64,000 bases of DNA from Saccharicrinis sp050589685 (GCF_050589685.1 NZ_JBNGOS010000008.1:1-64000), one strand, 5' to 3'. Shown: positions 1-9,881, counted from the first letter of the stretch. Program-made: numbers and translations. The notes: generated by a model not told the origin, from the sequence alone.

Positions 1-201
1 CGCAACATCAAGTGCGATGAAATTTTAATGTAATTTTTTTACCCACGATAAATTCTTTGATTACTTTCGGGAGCATCCTTCTGGTGAGTTGAAGTTGATG
101 CAACGAAGTGTCTTGTTTTAAAGTAATTTCAATGTGTAATAGGATTTCTAACGCCTATTGCGGGTTAAACTCATTGCATTTCCTGGCAAAACAATTTATA
201 C

Positions 202-233
202 AAAAAAAGCGTTGCCAAGGCAACGCTTTTTTT
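202..233. terminator. Bidirectional intrinsic terminator
   Basis: A perfect 15-bp inverted repeat (AAAAAAAGCGTTGCC at 202-216, its complement at 219-233) has a two-base centre and runs of seven A and seven T at its ends, so it can terminate transcription in both directions. It lies 22 bp past the stop of the minus-strand secreted-protein gene at 256-711 and probably also ends a plus-strand gene lying to the left of the window. Confidence 0.9.
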
Positions 234-255
234 ATGGTGTTATTCCAAGTATTGC

Positions 256-711
256 TTAAAAATTCATTTCTCCTGCCGAGTATTGCTTAACCAAAGACAT
301 TACTGCTTTAGAACATCCTTCTTCGCCACCTCTAAACGAGAACACAATGTTGTAAACTTTTGACTTACGGCAAATGAACTCGAATGAATCGTACATTTTT
401 CCGCTTTCAAAATTGCTTACCAACATTTTATCTCCATCGTACAGCTGCATAATTACCTTTTCAGGATTACCCATTCCGTTGGCTGTATTAAACTTATAGT
501 GACTCCTGCTGTTTAAAATGACACTAAACTTCACGAATCCTGTTTTCGTATCTTTTTTTGCTTTTTTTATATCAACAGAAAAGTCTTTCATATACTGGGC
601 GTCACCCATCTCTTTTAAAGCCTTTTTAAGCAAATCGTCGCCACACTGTGCATAATTTGTTGCCGAGAATACGGTTACAAGTAGAATTGCTAAAACTAAT
701 ATTTTTTTCAT
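256..711 (-). CDS. Small secreted protein of unknown function
   Basis: This is a 151-residue protein with a clear Sec signal peptide (Lys-Lys followed by a hydrophobic stretch ending near Ala-Gln at residues 21-22), so it should be exported to the periplasm or beyond. The mature part is lysine-rich and predicted to be mixed alpha/beta. It has Cys residues at the mature N-terminus and in the C-terminal half (FICRK, EEGCSK) that could form disulfides. I do not recognise the family. It follows the lipoprotein gene by 128 bp on the same strand and is followed by a strong terminator, so it may be the last gene of the chemosensory cluster or an independent unit. No function is assigned. Confidence 0.75.
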   Translation of the reverse strand: MKKILVLAILLVTVFSATNYAQCGDDLLKKALKEMGDAQYMKDFSVDIKKAKKDTKTGFVKFSVILNSRSHYKFNTANGMGNPEKVIMQLYDGDKMLVSNFESGKMYDSFEFICRKSKVYNIVFSFRGGEEGCSKAVMSLVKQYSAGEMNF

Positions 712-839
712 CTGCTCAATTTTATTTTTCTTACCTAATAAACATTTAAACTTGACATCACCACTATTATTATGTGTCTGTTGTAAGAATATGATTTACT
801 TGTTAATTCCGGTAAAGATAGTCTTATACATCAAATTAC

Positions 840-1757
840 CTATGAAACAATAAAGTCCCTTAAACCACTTATTTCAGCAACAATTTTATCTACTTGTTCG
901 GGCGTAATCTCCACATGGCTAATTTCATCTTGTACGATGATTAAGGTTCCATCTTTCTCGATCCTTTTCGGCTCGCCATATTCCGTTGTTATCTTAACAT
1001 CGGCATACGCCTGTTTAATTTGCTCCATTCTGGTAACCATTTCCGCAAAGTTAGGATCCTGGCTATAATTCTCTAAAATGATCAATAAAATATCGATGAT
1101 GTCCTTCTGTTCTGCAATTCTGTTAACTAATTCTGCATCATTGGTTTCCTTGATCACACTTCCGGAGATGTACAAACCTTCAATCCAGGCCCCCGTTACA
1201 ATTAATGTACTTACATTACTTCTGTTCTGTTCTCTAAGATAAGTATCCATCTTATTGAAACTACTTACAGATACCTCCATCAAAGAGTCCAGGTTGTTGC
1301 TGTTACTCGCCATTTCCTTTAAAGCGGCGAAATCGAAAAATTGACCCACTTTAATGCCTTCAGCCAGTTCTTTTACCGATAATAAATAGGAAACTACAAT
1401 ATTGTTCTTGTTAAAAGTATTGATATAACCCAAATCGGCACTGAAAACACCCAGGTTAAGTGCTCTTTTAAAGGTTGTGTTGTAGTCATCCACATTTTCG
1501 GGTTTGTTCAATATTTTTTGCGAGAAGGCGGCACCAGACTTTTGGATCAACGAGGCCATCTCAACCGGAGAGGAGATGTTTTGAATCACATCGCCCATAA
1601 TATCTTCCGACAACTGCAACGGTGCCTCTACATCCGATTCTGATATTGAAAAATCATCATCGCCGGCCTCCTTACTCTTTCCGGAATTACCCGAACAAGC
1701 AGAGAACAATAATATTCCACCAAATATAGCCGTTGTATAAAATAATTTCTTTAGCAT
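840..1757 (-). CDS. Lipoprotein of unknown function, end of che-sia cluster
   Basis: A 305-residue protein with a signal sequence and lipobox (LLFSAC, Cys at residue 21), followed by a Gly/Ser/Asp/Glu-rich linker. The rest is predicted to be almost entirely alpha-helical. Acidic residues soon after the lipid-modified Cys are compatible with surface export in Bacteroidota, but this is only suggestive. It starts 58 bp after the stop of the TerB-ABC transporter gene, so it is probably co-transcribed and may act with the transporter at the envelope. I do not recognise a named domain and give no function. Confidence 0.8.
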   Translation of the reverse strand: MLKKLFYTTAIFGGILLFSACSGNSGKSKEAGDDDFSISESDVEAPLQLSEDIMGDVIQNISSPVEMASLIQKSGAAFSQKILNKPENVDDYNTTFKRALNLGVFSADLGYINTFNKNNIVVSYLLSVKELAEGIKVGQFFDFAALKEMASNSNNLDSLMEVSVSSFNKMDTYLREQNRSNVSTLIVTGAWIEGLYISGSVIKETNDAELVNRIAEQKDIIDILLIILENYSQDPNFAEMVTRMEQIKQAYADVKITTEYGEPKRIEKDGTLIIVQDEISHVEITPEQVDKIVAEISGLRDFIVS

Positions 1758-1815
1758 GATATAGGTTGTTTAAATAATAAAAACTTCTGATTTATACTAG
1801 ATACCTGTTAAAAGG

Positions 1816-4800
1816 TTACTTTTTTAGATACTTTAATTCTCCAAAAAACTTAAATGATTTACGAAGCAGGTCGAAATAAAGAATAACATACATTAAAACG
1901 CTAAATATCCACACCATACATATGTTAAACCAAAGGGTATCGAAATAATGACCCGCAAAATGCTTTTGGGGCGCAAAAAAGTGGGTTCGGATTGACAAGG
2001 CACTTTCCGGCTCAGGCAGTTGATAAATGGGGTCTACATTCTGAATTAGTTTGTCGCCCTCCCTAAGTATTTTATTCTTTTCGAAGACCTTACGTACAAT
2101 ATCAGAAATACTTTCGTTGAGATTCTGATCTCTTACCGCATTAAATTGCTCCTTTCCGTATTTAGACATCGCCAGGTTGATCATTTTTTCCTTCCTGGCG
2201 GATGCTCTTACGAATCGATTGGTATAATACTCCTTAAGTTTTTCAATATGGGCTGTTAACGACGAATACATTTTAGGGGTAAAACTCTCGGGGGTGAGCT
2301 GGTCAACATTGTCAAATTGTATTTCATTAACCCTGGTATTTTCCTTACTTATTTCGTTATACAATAATGCAAGATCCTGCTTGTAACTTTTAGCGTCCTC
2401 TTCTGGTTTATTTTTATCGATATGCTTTTTACAAGCATTTAAAATATCATCTACTTCCTGTAAGTAATGTACTATTTTGTAATCTGTAGTACTTTCTTCC
2501 TGTTCCACATCAAAAAACAACTTTTTAAACTTGTTGTTTTTGTACTGGTCCACAATAAGTCCTTCGTAAATCCAACGCGCGGGCATAAACTCTGCAATTA
2601 AAGGTACTTTGTCGGCACTTGAGATATCCCGGTTAAGTTTATCAAAAGTAAACATGGCGCCACCCAGCACCATTTGCGGAATCATGACAAGTGGAATAAG
2701 GATATAAATGGTAACAATAGAGTTAAACGAGGCTGACAATATCAGCCCTAGAATGTTGGCAAAGGCAGAAACCGAGAACAAGGCCAGCCAAAACTCAAAA
2801 TACATTCCTTTTATGCCCAAAACGGTATTAGCAACGCCCACAAACAATGCCATCTGCAGGGCAGAAATAGTGAACAATATGAGCACTTTAGATACCAGAT
2901 AACTCGATCGGGAAAGATTTAAGAACGATTCTCGTTTTAATATTTTGGCATCTTTAAAAATTTCTTCGGCACTAACGATCAATCCGAAGAAAAGAGCCAC
3001 TACGATGCCCATAAAAATATAGGGAGGGATGTTTTCGTTATCCCTAAAAATATACATATTGGAATCGGGATCTACGATATATCGGATCAAGAAAGACAAG
3101 ATAAGTCCTAATATCGGGGCTTCTAAAAGGTTAAGCAATATGTATTGCTTGTTGGCCACTTTCGAGAAGAAATCCCTGCGTGTATAAATTTTAAACTGCT
3201 TTAACCAAGCCGGTATGTTTAATGATTGTGGCGGTGCAGAATCAACCTCCTCAATTTCCGGAATTTTAATGTTTTCCTTATAAAAACCATTCCATTCCTG
3301 CGGACTCGTTTTCCGTTTGTTGGTGTAGTTTCCATATTCGTCCAACACATTGGCATCGATAATGTTAAACACCATTTCGGGATTGAGGTTACCGCATTGC
3401 GGACATTCCCCCTGATCGCTGTTAATCTGCTCATCCAATTGTTTAAAGTAGATCAGCGATTCACTGGGGTTTCCGTAATAAACCGGGTATCCTCCCGTAT
3501 CCAGTATAAACATCTTATCAAACATTTTATAAATGTCGGATGATGGTTGATGGATCACTACAAATATTAATTTTCCTTTTAAGGTAAGCTCCCTCAAAAG
3601 GTTCATCACGTTTTCCGAATCCCGGGACGATAATCCAGATGTAGGCTCATCAACAAATAATATGGCAGGTTCTCGGATAAGTTCCAACGCAATGTTTAAG
3701 CGCTTTCGCTGTCCCCCGCTAATCATCTTATTCAAAGGCGAACCAACCTTTAAATTTCTACGCTCAAATAAACCCAGGCTTTGAAGCGTATCGTTCACCA
3801 TTCCGGTAATTTCTTCCTCGTTTTTATCTTTAAAACACAGCTTGGCGTTGTAATAAAGATTTTCGAACACTGTTAACTCTTCGATCAACAAATCGTCCTG
3901 TGGAATTAGCCCGATTACACCTTCCAATTTATCTTTTTCGGTATGAAGATTTTGGCCATTAATTCTGACCTCACCCGCACTAGGGGATTCCGTGCCCGAA
4001 AGAACGTTCAGCAATGTTGTTTTACCCGCACCACTGGCACCCATTATCCCTACCAACCGACCGTGCTCCTCGGCCAGGTTTACATCACGTAGACCAACGC
4101 CGCCATTTTTAAAAGTAAAACCTAATTTATCGACAACATAAGAAATCTTGGCTGTAGTGGCATCGCTCATAAAATGGCCCACCACATCGGTATAATAGAT
4201 TGGTGCGCCTGCCGGGAATTTCAAAAAGCTACCTTTGGGAAATAAATATATTCTTCGCTGACTTAACATAAGCCCGTTTAAGAATACTTCCTGGCTACCG
4301 GTGTACCTTAAAAAGTACAAATCGGCACTTTTTATTCTTAGGATAAGCACATTACCATCTAGCTTTCCGGTTCTGATGTGCTCCCGTTTAACCCCATGGT
4401 CTTCGCTGGAGTTAATCACCATTAAATCTTCTATATCAAGCTCTTTAAGGTTGTTGTTTACCACAAAAGCTTCAATGCCCTTTTTCTCTTCTTCGGGCAT
4501 TCTAAACACATCGGCTGCCGTATTTATAATTGCCATTCGTTGGTCGGTAAACCTTCGGTCGGCATTTATTAGTTCGTACATCCTAACCAGCACTACAACT
4601 TTTTGTTCCTTGTTGAGTTGCTTGTTAATCTTTTTACAGATCCCGATTATTCGCACGGAATCCTTCATGGAGGTAAGTTTCACCTTACCAGCTTCGTCGT
4701 TGCTACGGTTAACTTTTTTATCTACAGAGTGTTTTTGAAACAAAGCAAAATACGCCTCGACAGCCTCGGCACTTAACTGGCTTTTTAAAAAGTTTTTTAC

Positions 4801-4890
4801 ATACTCTATTTCAGTATCTTGCACACCACCATCTTGTTTGGCAATTAGACCAAACAGTTGCATCAGGGCTTTTAAAATTTCTTCACTCAT
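1816..4890 (-). CDS. TerB-FHA-like-ABC (ABCG/ABC-2 type) transporter fusion
   Basis: A 1024-residue multidomain protein. Residues about 1-140 resemble a TerB-type helical domain. Residues about 178-235 form a short beta-rich segment that resembles a degenerate FHA or cyclic-nucleotide-type beta domain. Residues about 250-470 are an ABC ATPase with Walker A GASGAGKTT (284-292), signature SGGQRKR (391-397) and Walker B LFVDEP (411-416). A membrane domain of about six helices follows in the ABC-2/ABCG order. A long soluble helical insertion precedes the last helix near residues 995-1015. A lone CPQCG motif lies at 496-500. Nucleotide-binding and membrane parts in one chain indicate a homodimeric half-transporter. 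It lies 31 bp downstream of the siaC-like gene, which makes it a candidate target of that switch. The substrate is unknown. Confidence 0.85.
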   Translation of the reverse strand: MSEEILKALMQLFGLIAKQDGGVQDTEIEYVKNFLKSQLSAEAVEAYFALFQKHSVDKKVNRSNDEAGKVKLTSMKDSVRIIGICKKINKQLNKEQKVVVLVRMYELINADRRFTDQRMAIINTAADVFRMPEEEKKGIEAFVVNNNLKELDIEDLMVINSSEDHGVKREHIRTGKLDGNVLILRIKSADLYFLRYTGSQEVFLNGLMLSQRRIYLFPKGSFLKFPAGAPIYYTDVVGHFMSDATTAKISYVVDKLGFTFKNGGVGLRDVNLAEEHGRLVGIMGASGAGKTTLLNVLSGTESPSAGEVRINGQNLHTEKDKLEGVIGLIPQDDLLIEELTVFENLYYNAKLCFKDKNEEEITGMVNDTLQSLGLFERRNLKVGSPLNKMISGGQRKRLNIALELIREPAILFVDEPTSGLSSRDSENVMNLLRELTLKGKLIFVVIHQPSSDIYKMFDKMFILDTGGYPVYYGNPSESLIYFKQLDEQINSDQGECPQCGNLNPEMVFNIIDANVLDEYGNYTNKRKTSPQEWNGFYKENIKIPEIEEVDSAPPQSLNIPAWLKQFKIYTRRDFFSKVANKQYILLNLLEAPILGLILSFLIRYIVDPDSNMYIFRDNENIPPYIFMGIVVALFFGLIVSAEEIFKDAKILKRESFLNLSRSSYLVSKVLILFTISALQMALFVGVANTVLGIKGMYFEFWLALFSVSAFANILGLILSASFNSIVTIYILIPLVMIPQMVLGGAMFTFDKLNRDISSADKVPLIAEFMPARWIYEGLIVDQYKNNKFKKLFFDVEQEESTTDYKIVHYLQEVDDILNACKKHIDKNKPEEDAKSYKQDLALLYNEISKENTRVNEIQFDNVDQLTPESFTPKMYSSLTAHIEKLKEYYTNRFVRASARKEKMINLAMSKYGKEQFNAVRDQNLNESISDIVRKVFEKNKILREGDKLIQNVDPIYQLPEPESALSIRTHFFAPQKHFAGHYFDTLWFNICMVWIFSVLMYVILYFDLLRKSFKFFGELKYLKK

Positions 4891-4921
4891 ATATTAATGT
4901 ATCAACAACTACTAGAAATAA

Positions 4922-5305
4922 TTAGTCGGTATAGGCTTCGTACTCAAACGGTATCTCAACAATATCGGCATATTCCTCACCTGCTTCCAACATATCCTCT
5001 TCCTCTTCGTGGTAATGCCAGATAATTTTAACCTTGTTGTCGTTTTCCACAATCTCTTCAAACTTCAGTAAAATATCCAAGATAATTTTTGAGGAGGCGG
5101 TGTTAAAATATTCCAATTTAATATTGAAATTTGTTTCATCGTTCGGTCCTGCTTCTGCATAAGCGTCAATCCAATCTAAAATTGGCTGATAAAATTGGTT
5201 TACATCTTCCGGCAACGATCTTCCTGAAATTTCAAATTTCCCGTTGTCCTTATCCAGAATTACGTTAGGAGTATCATCGGTTCCCTGAATATTGATAACT
5301 TCCAT
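4922..5305 (-). CDS. SiaC-like (DUF1987) partner-switch protein
   Basis: A 127-residue soluble acidic protein of the DUF1987/SiaC family. In Pseudomonas aeruginosa SiaC is phosphorylated by the kinase SiaB, dephosphorylated by the phosphatase SiaA, and in its unphosphorylated form activates a diguanylate cyclase. Here the corresponding segment EYFNTASSK (65-73) keeps the Thr/Ser cluster, and Thr69 is the likely phosphosite by position. The gene follows the SiaB-like kinase by 21 bp, which in turn follows the SiaA-like phosphatase. No GGDEF protein is in the window, so the downstream partner must be something else. The adjacent TerB-ABC transporter is the closest candidate. Confidence 0.88.
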   Translation of the reverse strand: MEVINIQGTDDTPNVILDKDNGKFEISGRSLPEDVNQFYQPILDWIDAYAEAGPNDETNFNIKLEYFNTASSKIILDILLKFEEIVENDNKVKIIWHYHEEEEDMLEAGEEYADIVEIPFEYEAYTD

Positions 5306-5326
5306 TGTTAAATTTTTATTTGTTAA

Positions 5327-5896
5327 TTACTTACTACGTTTAATTGTCGATGTCAAAATAAAAAATGAAACTTCTTCATTAAGTTTCTTAAACTGGTAGC
5401 CTAATGCACTACCTGTTTTTTTGGCAATATCGATCAGTCCTAATCCGGCACCACCTTTATCCGAAATTCTACCATCGCGCATTTGGGCCTTGTAAAGTTC
5501 CGAAAGACCTTTTTTGTCCAAAGAATTGACTTGTTCAAGGTTGTCGGTTAGTCCCGGTACTTTAGTATTTTTAATAATGTTACCGGTAATAATGTTATAA
5601 GAATCTTCGCCTTTACTCACCATAACGATACCGCGACGTTCGTCTCCATCTTCGCCCATAGAATCGGCATGCTTACTTATATTTTGCAAGCATTCAACCA
5701 TTACATTGAACACTTTCCTCTGAACAGCATTGGATTCCTCGCTTTTGGCCAAATTTTTCTCGGTTAACGAGGTAAAGGTTTTTGTGATTTCTTGTGTCAC
5801 TTCACCTTCGTAAACCAAGCTAATTTCATTTGTTTTCATAGTTCGGTAAAGCTGGTAAGCAAAATCCAAAAAACTATGGTTGTCAATATTTCCCAT
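5327..5896 (-). CDS. SiaB family serine/threonine kinase (GHKL fold)
   Basis: A 189-residue cytoplasmic protein of the SiaB/DUF6272 type. The N-box is visible as VECLQNISKHAD (68-79, Asn72) and the glycine lid as GGAGLGL (148-154), both features of GHKL ATP-binding folds. It has no dimerisation or phosphoacceptor histidine domain, so it should phosphorylate a partner protein, by family knowledge the SiaC-like product encoded 21 bp downstream. It lies 24 bp after the PP2C phosphatase gene. Start choice: the ATG at 5896 gives the full domain. The kinase/phosphatase/substrate order matches siaA-siaB-siaC. Confidence 0.9.
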   Translation of the reverse strand: MGNIDNHSFLDFAYQLYRTMKTNEISLVYEGEVTQEITKTFTSLTEKNLAKSEESNAVQRKVFNVMVECLQNISKHADSMGEDGDERRGIVMVSKGEDSYNIITGNIIKNTKVPGLTDNLEQVNSLDKKGLSELYKAQMRDGRISDKGGAGLGLIDIAKKTGSALGYQFKKLNEEVSFFILTSTIKRSK

Positions 5897-5920
5897 TTAA
5901 CAAATATTTAAAATGCATAT

Positions 5921-8527
5921 TTACAATTCAATACCAATCATCAATACGTCGTCCACTTGTTTTTCCTCTCCCATCCATTGGTAAAAATCTGACGAAAAAT
6001 GGCGTTCAAAATGTGCCATACTCAAATCGTCGCTTTCTGTTAAGGCTTCCCTGATCCTTTTCGACTGGTATTTACGTCTTCTTTCTCCTCCTAATTGATC
6101 GGGTAATCCATCCGAGAAGATAAAAATCTTATCTCCTTCCCGGTAAGGAATTTCGTGATTTTCAAACTCCCTTTCCTTCTTCTTCAACAAAGGTTTGCCT
6201 CCAATACCTTTGCGGCTTCCTTTATACTCTGTAAGTTCTCCTTCTCGGAGCAAATACAAAGGATTATGTGCTCCGGCATACTGTATGGTCTTCTTTTCCT
6301 TATCGATCTTACACAATGCCAAATCCATTCCATCCCGACCGTTGTTGCCTTCTTCATTCTGCTTTAAAGTGGTCCTAACCCCATCGTGCAGAAGGTCCAA
6401 TATTTTGGCGGCATTAAAGTTGTTGTCAATATTTACTATGTTATTCAACAAGAAATATCCGATAAAGGATAACAATGCGCCCGGAACGCCGTGACCAGTA
6501 CAGTCTACGGCTGCCACGTAAAAAGTTTCATCTTTTTGCACAAACCATGGAAAATCTCCACTTACAACATCTTTGGGACGATAGAAAATAAACGAGCGTG
6601 GAAAGTGATGTCGAATGAAAGACGTATCCGGCAGAATTGAGGTTTGTATTCTTTGGGCATAATTGATACTGTCTGATATCTTCTTGTTTTTCTCCTTGAT
6701 ATCCTGCTCAATCCGCTTCATTTCCGTCATATCATGTGCTACAAACAATACCGATTCCAGTAAGTTCTCCTCATTCAGCTCAGGTATGGCTTTAATTTGC
6801 ATTATTTTATCGCCGTGTGGCGAAGTAATTTCCAGCTCATCAATAATTTGCTCTTCGTTACGTTTGATTTCTATCAGCACTTTATTAATAAATCCGATGA
6901 ACCTTTCATCAATATGCAGATCGTTGATTCTTTTCTTGGTGATCTCCTGGATAGAAAGACCAATAAAATCAGATACCGCGGGGTTGGCATAAACCAGCTT
7001 TCCTGTAGTATTTATGCGAAGAATCATATCCGGTGAATTTTCCGAAAGTGACTGCATCCTACTTTTCATCCGTTCTTCTTTCTCCGCTCGTATACGCTCT
7101 GTAATGTCCTGCGTATTAAATATGATCCCCTTTATAGCGGGGTCGTGCAAAAGGTTTTTCCCTTTGGTTTCCAGAAACAATTTCTCACCCGATTTTTTAA
7201 GATAAGCATATTGTGCCATACTCTCGCCACCCGGTGTTTGTTTTAGATATTCAAACAAGTTGTTAATCGTTCTGTAACCTTTGGGCGTCATCATTTCGGG
7301 ATCCATTCCTATGATTTCTTCATCATCCCTATAGCCCAGGATTCTTTTTACCGAAGGGCTTTCAAAAACAAGTTGCTGGTTTTCGTCGTATATGGAAATA
7401 AACTCAGACGCGTTAGTTAACAAAGCGACCATACGTTTCTGCCCATGCTCTACCTCCTGGATCTTGGATTCCAACAATTCATTGGATAGTTCCAGGTCTT
7501 CCTGAGCCATCATCATTTCCCGGGCATTCTCCTTCAGTTTTTCTTCGTTCTGCCGCAGGGTAACAGTCATCTCCTGCGATTCCTTCAGAAGGACTTCCGT
7601 TTGCGCATTTATCTTTTGGGCGTAAATTGTTCTGCCAATTATGGAGCTTAGCTCCTGCGCAAATTCAAGTTTATAGACAGGAATATGGTCGTGCATAAAC
7701 CCTATCTCAACGATGCCTTGCAGCTCCTCCTCCTGCATCAAAGGCAGAATGATCAAGCTCTTAGGTTTTACATCGTTTAACAAACCAGATGTTACCGTAA
7801 AATAATCATCCGGAATTTCGGTGCGATAAATCATCGCCTTTTCGTATGCAACCTGCCCCACAAGGCCTTTGCCAATCTCAAACTCCTGATTTATGAATCG
7901 CTGCCTGTTAAAGGCATAGGTGGCTCTGCTAACCAGCTTATTTCCTTCTAAAAGATAAAATGCCCCTTGAATACCATCGGTATAGTCAATGATGGCTTTT
8001 ATTATTTCAATGGAAAGTTCATCAATATTACGATACCTGCGTAATACCTCATTGATGATATCCTTCCCGTTAGTAATCCATTTTAATTCCTCTTCTTTTT
8101 TGTTGGTTTCCATCAGGTCCTTAGCCAGGTTCAACAACGAAGAATTATTTTTATTTATGTGCAGGATTTTATTATAGTCGCCTTTACGAATCAGATCGGC
8201 TACTTGGTTATTATATTGAAGCTCACCCTTAAGTTTGGCCAATTCTTTTTGCTGCTTGTTTTTTAGTTTTCTGTTATGATTAATAAAAACGACAGCCCCT
8301 AACGAAACACCTATTATTAATAGGTCTACAAACCATACCAACCAGGTAGTATGTATTTTAACAATCGTATTCATCGAAAAGGGTAAACGCATAAAATCAA
8401 TGAATCCAGTCCATGTCATCAAATAAACCACGATTAAAAAAGCAGCTATAAAAAAGCTTTCTTGCTCTTTGATGGATGAAAAGTTGAGATATTCCCGTAT
8501 GTATTTGTTGATCCTTTTAGCAGGCAT
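5921..8527 (-). CDS. Membrane GAF-PAS-PAS-PP2C (SpoIIE) phosphatase, SiaA-like
   Basis: An 868-residue protein. Two transmembrane helices (about 25-45 and 62-84) are followed by a GAF domain (about 155-300), a coiled coil (about 305-365), two PAS domains (about 366-610) and a SpoIIE/PP2C phosphatase domain (about 630-868). Metal-binding acidic residues are visible in SGDF (Asp658), VDCTGHG (Asp675) and FSDGLPDQ. By position and class it is the phosphatase opposing the SiaB-like kinase. It differs from Pseudomonas SiaA, which has an extracytoplasmic sensor and HAMP, in using cytoplasmic GAF and PAS domains. The periplasmic loop is very short, so input is probably cytosolic. Its GAF domain is clearly related to those encoded at 8537-9307 and 11579-13534. 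Confidence 0.9.
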   Translation of the reverse strand: MPAKRINKYIREYLNFSSIKEQESFFIAAFLIVVYLMTWTGFIDFMRLPFSMNTIVKIHTTWLVWFVDLLIIGVSLGAVVFINHNRKLKNKQQKELAKLKGELQYNNQVADLIRKGDYNKILHINKNNSSLLNLAKDLMETNKKEEELKWITNGKDIINEVLRRYRNIDELSIEIIKAIIDYTDGIQGAFYLLEGNKLVSRATYAFNRQRFINQEFEIGKGLVGQVAYEKAMIYRTEIPDDYFTVTSGLLNDVKPKSLIILPLMQEEELQGIVEIGFMHDHIPVYKLEFAQELSSIIGRTIYAQKINAQTEVLLKESQEMTVTLRQNEEKLKENAREMMMAQEDLELSNELLESKIQEVEHGQKRMVALLTNASEFISIYDENQQLVFESPSVKRILGYRDDEEIIGMDPEMMTPKGYRTINNLFEYLKQTPGGESMAQYAYLKKSGEKLFLETKGKNLLHDPAIKGIIFNTQDITERIRAEKEERMKSRMQSLSENSPDMILRINTTGKLVYANPAVSDFIGLSIQEITKKRINDLHIDERFIGFINKVLIEIKRNEEQIIDELEITSPHGDKIMQIKAIPELNEENLLESVLFVAHDMTEMKRIEQDIKEKNKKISDSINYAQRIQTSILPDTSFIRHHFPRSFIFYRPKDVVSGDFPWFVQKDETFYVAAVDCTGHGVPGALLSFIGYFLLNNIVNIDNNFNAAKILDLLHDGVRTTLKQNEEGNNGRDGMDLALCKIDKEKKTIQYAGAHNPLYLLREGELTEYKGSRKGIGGKPLLKKKEREFENHEIPYREGDKIFIFSDGLPDQLGGERRRKYQSKRIREALTESDDLSMAHFERHFSSDFYQWMGEEKQVDDVLMIGIEL

Positions 8528-8536
8528 AATTTCAAT

Positions 8537-9307
8537 TTATAAAGACATTGCGTCTGCAAGATAATTATTCAAATGTTCCCATTGGTTGTTAATGTACACA
8601 TGTCCAAAGGTGGCCATTTCTATTAGGCCAATACACTGATTACCTTTGACAATAGGCAATAGGTAAATGTATTTGGGTAATGACGATCCCGAACACGATT
8701 CTATATTAAAATAGTCTTCGTCGACGTCCTCAATTAACTTACATTTTTTATCTGCGGCTACTTGACCGTTTAATCCTTCCCCCAAAACAAATTTTTTAGG
8801 GTGAATATTCGAATCGAGACCGTAAGTGGCTTTTACGCTAAAACTTTCAGAAAGTTTGTCATAAAGGTAACATATACCCAAACCAAGTTCATATTGCTTT
8901 GCCAAATTTGTTAAAACCTGCTTCGCCATTTCATCTTGACCAGCCGATTCCCTCAGTCCTGCAGTTAAGATTTGGCTTATTCTAAGGTATTCGTTTTCAC
9001 CTGTTTTAAAGTGTGTGCCATCGTTCTTTATGTGCTTAATTTCTTCTTCCAGTTTAGCTATCTCCCCGGCATGTTCAGTATCTTTTGCCTTAAGCAATTC
9101 TTCGTTCATAATATTTTGACTTATGCTTTCCCTGATATGACGGTCGTAGAAATAGACGATGCTTAAAAAAAGACCAAACGAAATAAACTCTACGATAAAA
9201 AATTTGGGCATGAACATAAATTCCTGAACAAACCAATATTTAGCTAAAGCCAACAAAAATGCGCCTGCCGCAAAATAATATAACCTGTATAATACTTTTT
9301 TACTCAT
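8537..9307 (-). CDS. Membrane-anchored GAF domain protein
   Basis: A 256-residue protein with two transmembrane helices in the first 70 residues, a short coiled coil, and one GAF domain to the C-terminus, with no output domain. I start it at the ATG at 9307; a TTG 15 bp upstream would overlap the preceding cheB. It lies between the receiver-less cheB (9315) and the phosphatase (8527), with gaps of 7-9 bp, so it is translated in series with them. The GAF segment with DEDYFNIES resembles the corresponding segments of the two larger sensors of the cluster. It probably senses a small molecule or forms mixed oligomers with those sensors; this is inference. Confidence 0.8.
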   Translation of the reverse strand: MSKKVLYRLYYFAAGAFLLALAKYWFVQEFMFMPKFFIVEFISFGLFLSIVYFYDRHIRESISQNIMNEELLKAKDTEHAGEIAKLEEEIKHIKNDGTHFKTGENEYLRISQILTAGLRESAGQDEMAKQVLTNLAKQYELGLGICYLYDKLSESFSVKATYGLDSNIHPKKFVLGEGLNGQVAADKKCKLIEDVDEDYFNIESCSGSSLPKYIYLLPIVKGNQCIGLIEMATFGHVYINNQWEHLNNYLADAMSL

Positions 9308-9314
9308 TGCATAA

Positions 9315-9881
9315 TTATTCAAGGCTGTTTAAAAAATTTATGATCCCATCCGGTGATAAAATTTCGTCCGGAGTAAAAAGTTGTAAGGTAGATTTGGTCA
9401 TGGTTTCCACATCACATGTTTTTGGATCCTGCACAATCGTATGCCCTTTTTTAGTATTTACTTCTTTCATTCCATTAGCACCATCCTTATTGGCTCCGGT
9501 AAGAATTATGCCAATCATTTTATCTCTGAATGCGGTTGCGGCCGATGAAAACGTATAATCAATTGAGGGTCTGCTATGGTTGCAAACGTTTTCGGTGGAT
9601 AGACTGAATGTAGAATCAAATTCAATAAACATATGGTAATTCGATGGAGCCAGGTATACTTTTCCGCCTTCTATTTTGTCTTTATCGAAAGGTTCCACAA
9701 CCGGTAAGTTTGATTTAAGATTCAACCCTTCGAGCAGGCCGGAACGAATATGCTTTAACCGGTGCATACAGATAATAACCGGATACTTAAAATCGGATTT
9801 TATGTTCGAAAGAATTTTTAAGACTATTGAAAAGCTTCCTGCAGACCCTCCAATAACTATTCCCTTATAAAATGTTCCCAT
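9315..9881 (-). CDS. CheB-type methylesterase domain without receiver
   Basis: A 188-residue protein that is only the CheB catalytic domain. The Ser-His-Asp triad is visible: Ser in GGSAGS (11-16), His in CMHRLK, and Asp in GANKDGA. The receiver domain that normally inhibits CheB until phosphorylated is missing, so the enzyme is probably constitutive or controlled by partners. A second, complete CheB is encoded at 13551-14678. It lies 20 bp after the degenerate cheR gene. It may demethylate receptors, or act on the membrane sensors encoded next to it. The active site looks intact. Confidence 0.88.
   Translation of the reverse strand: MGTFYKGIVIGGSAGSFSIVLKILSNIKSDFKYPVIICMHRLKHIRSGLLEGLNLKSNLPVVEPFDKDKIEGGKVYLAPSNYHMFIEFDSTFSLSTENVCNHSRPSIDYTFSSAATAFRDKMIGIILTGANKDGANGMKEVNTKKGHTIVQDPKTCDVETMTKSTLQLFTPDEILSPDGIINFLNSLE

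Noticed and set aside
1..33. Plus-strand frame ending in TAA at position 31-33
   Set aside because: It could be the last ten codons of a gene to the left, but ten residues give no way to support it.
108..290. 60-codon plus-strand frame at the left edge
   Set aside because: It crosses the strong bidirectional terminator and the 3' end of the secreted-protein gene, and its translation looks random.
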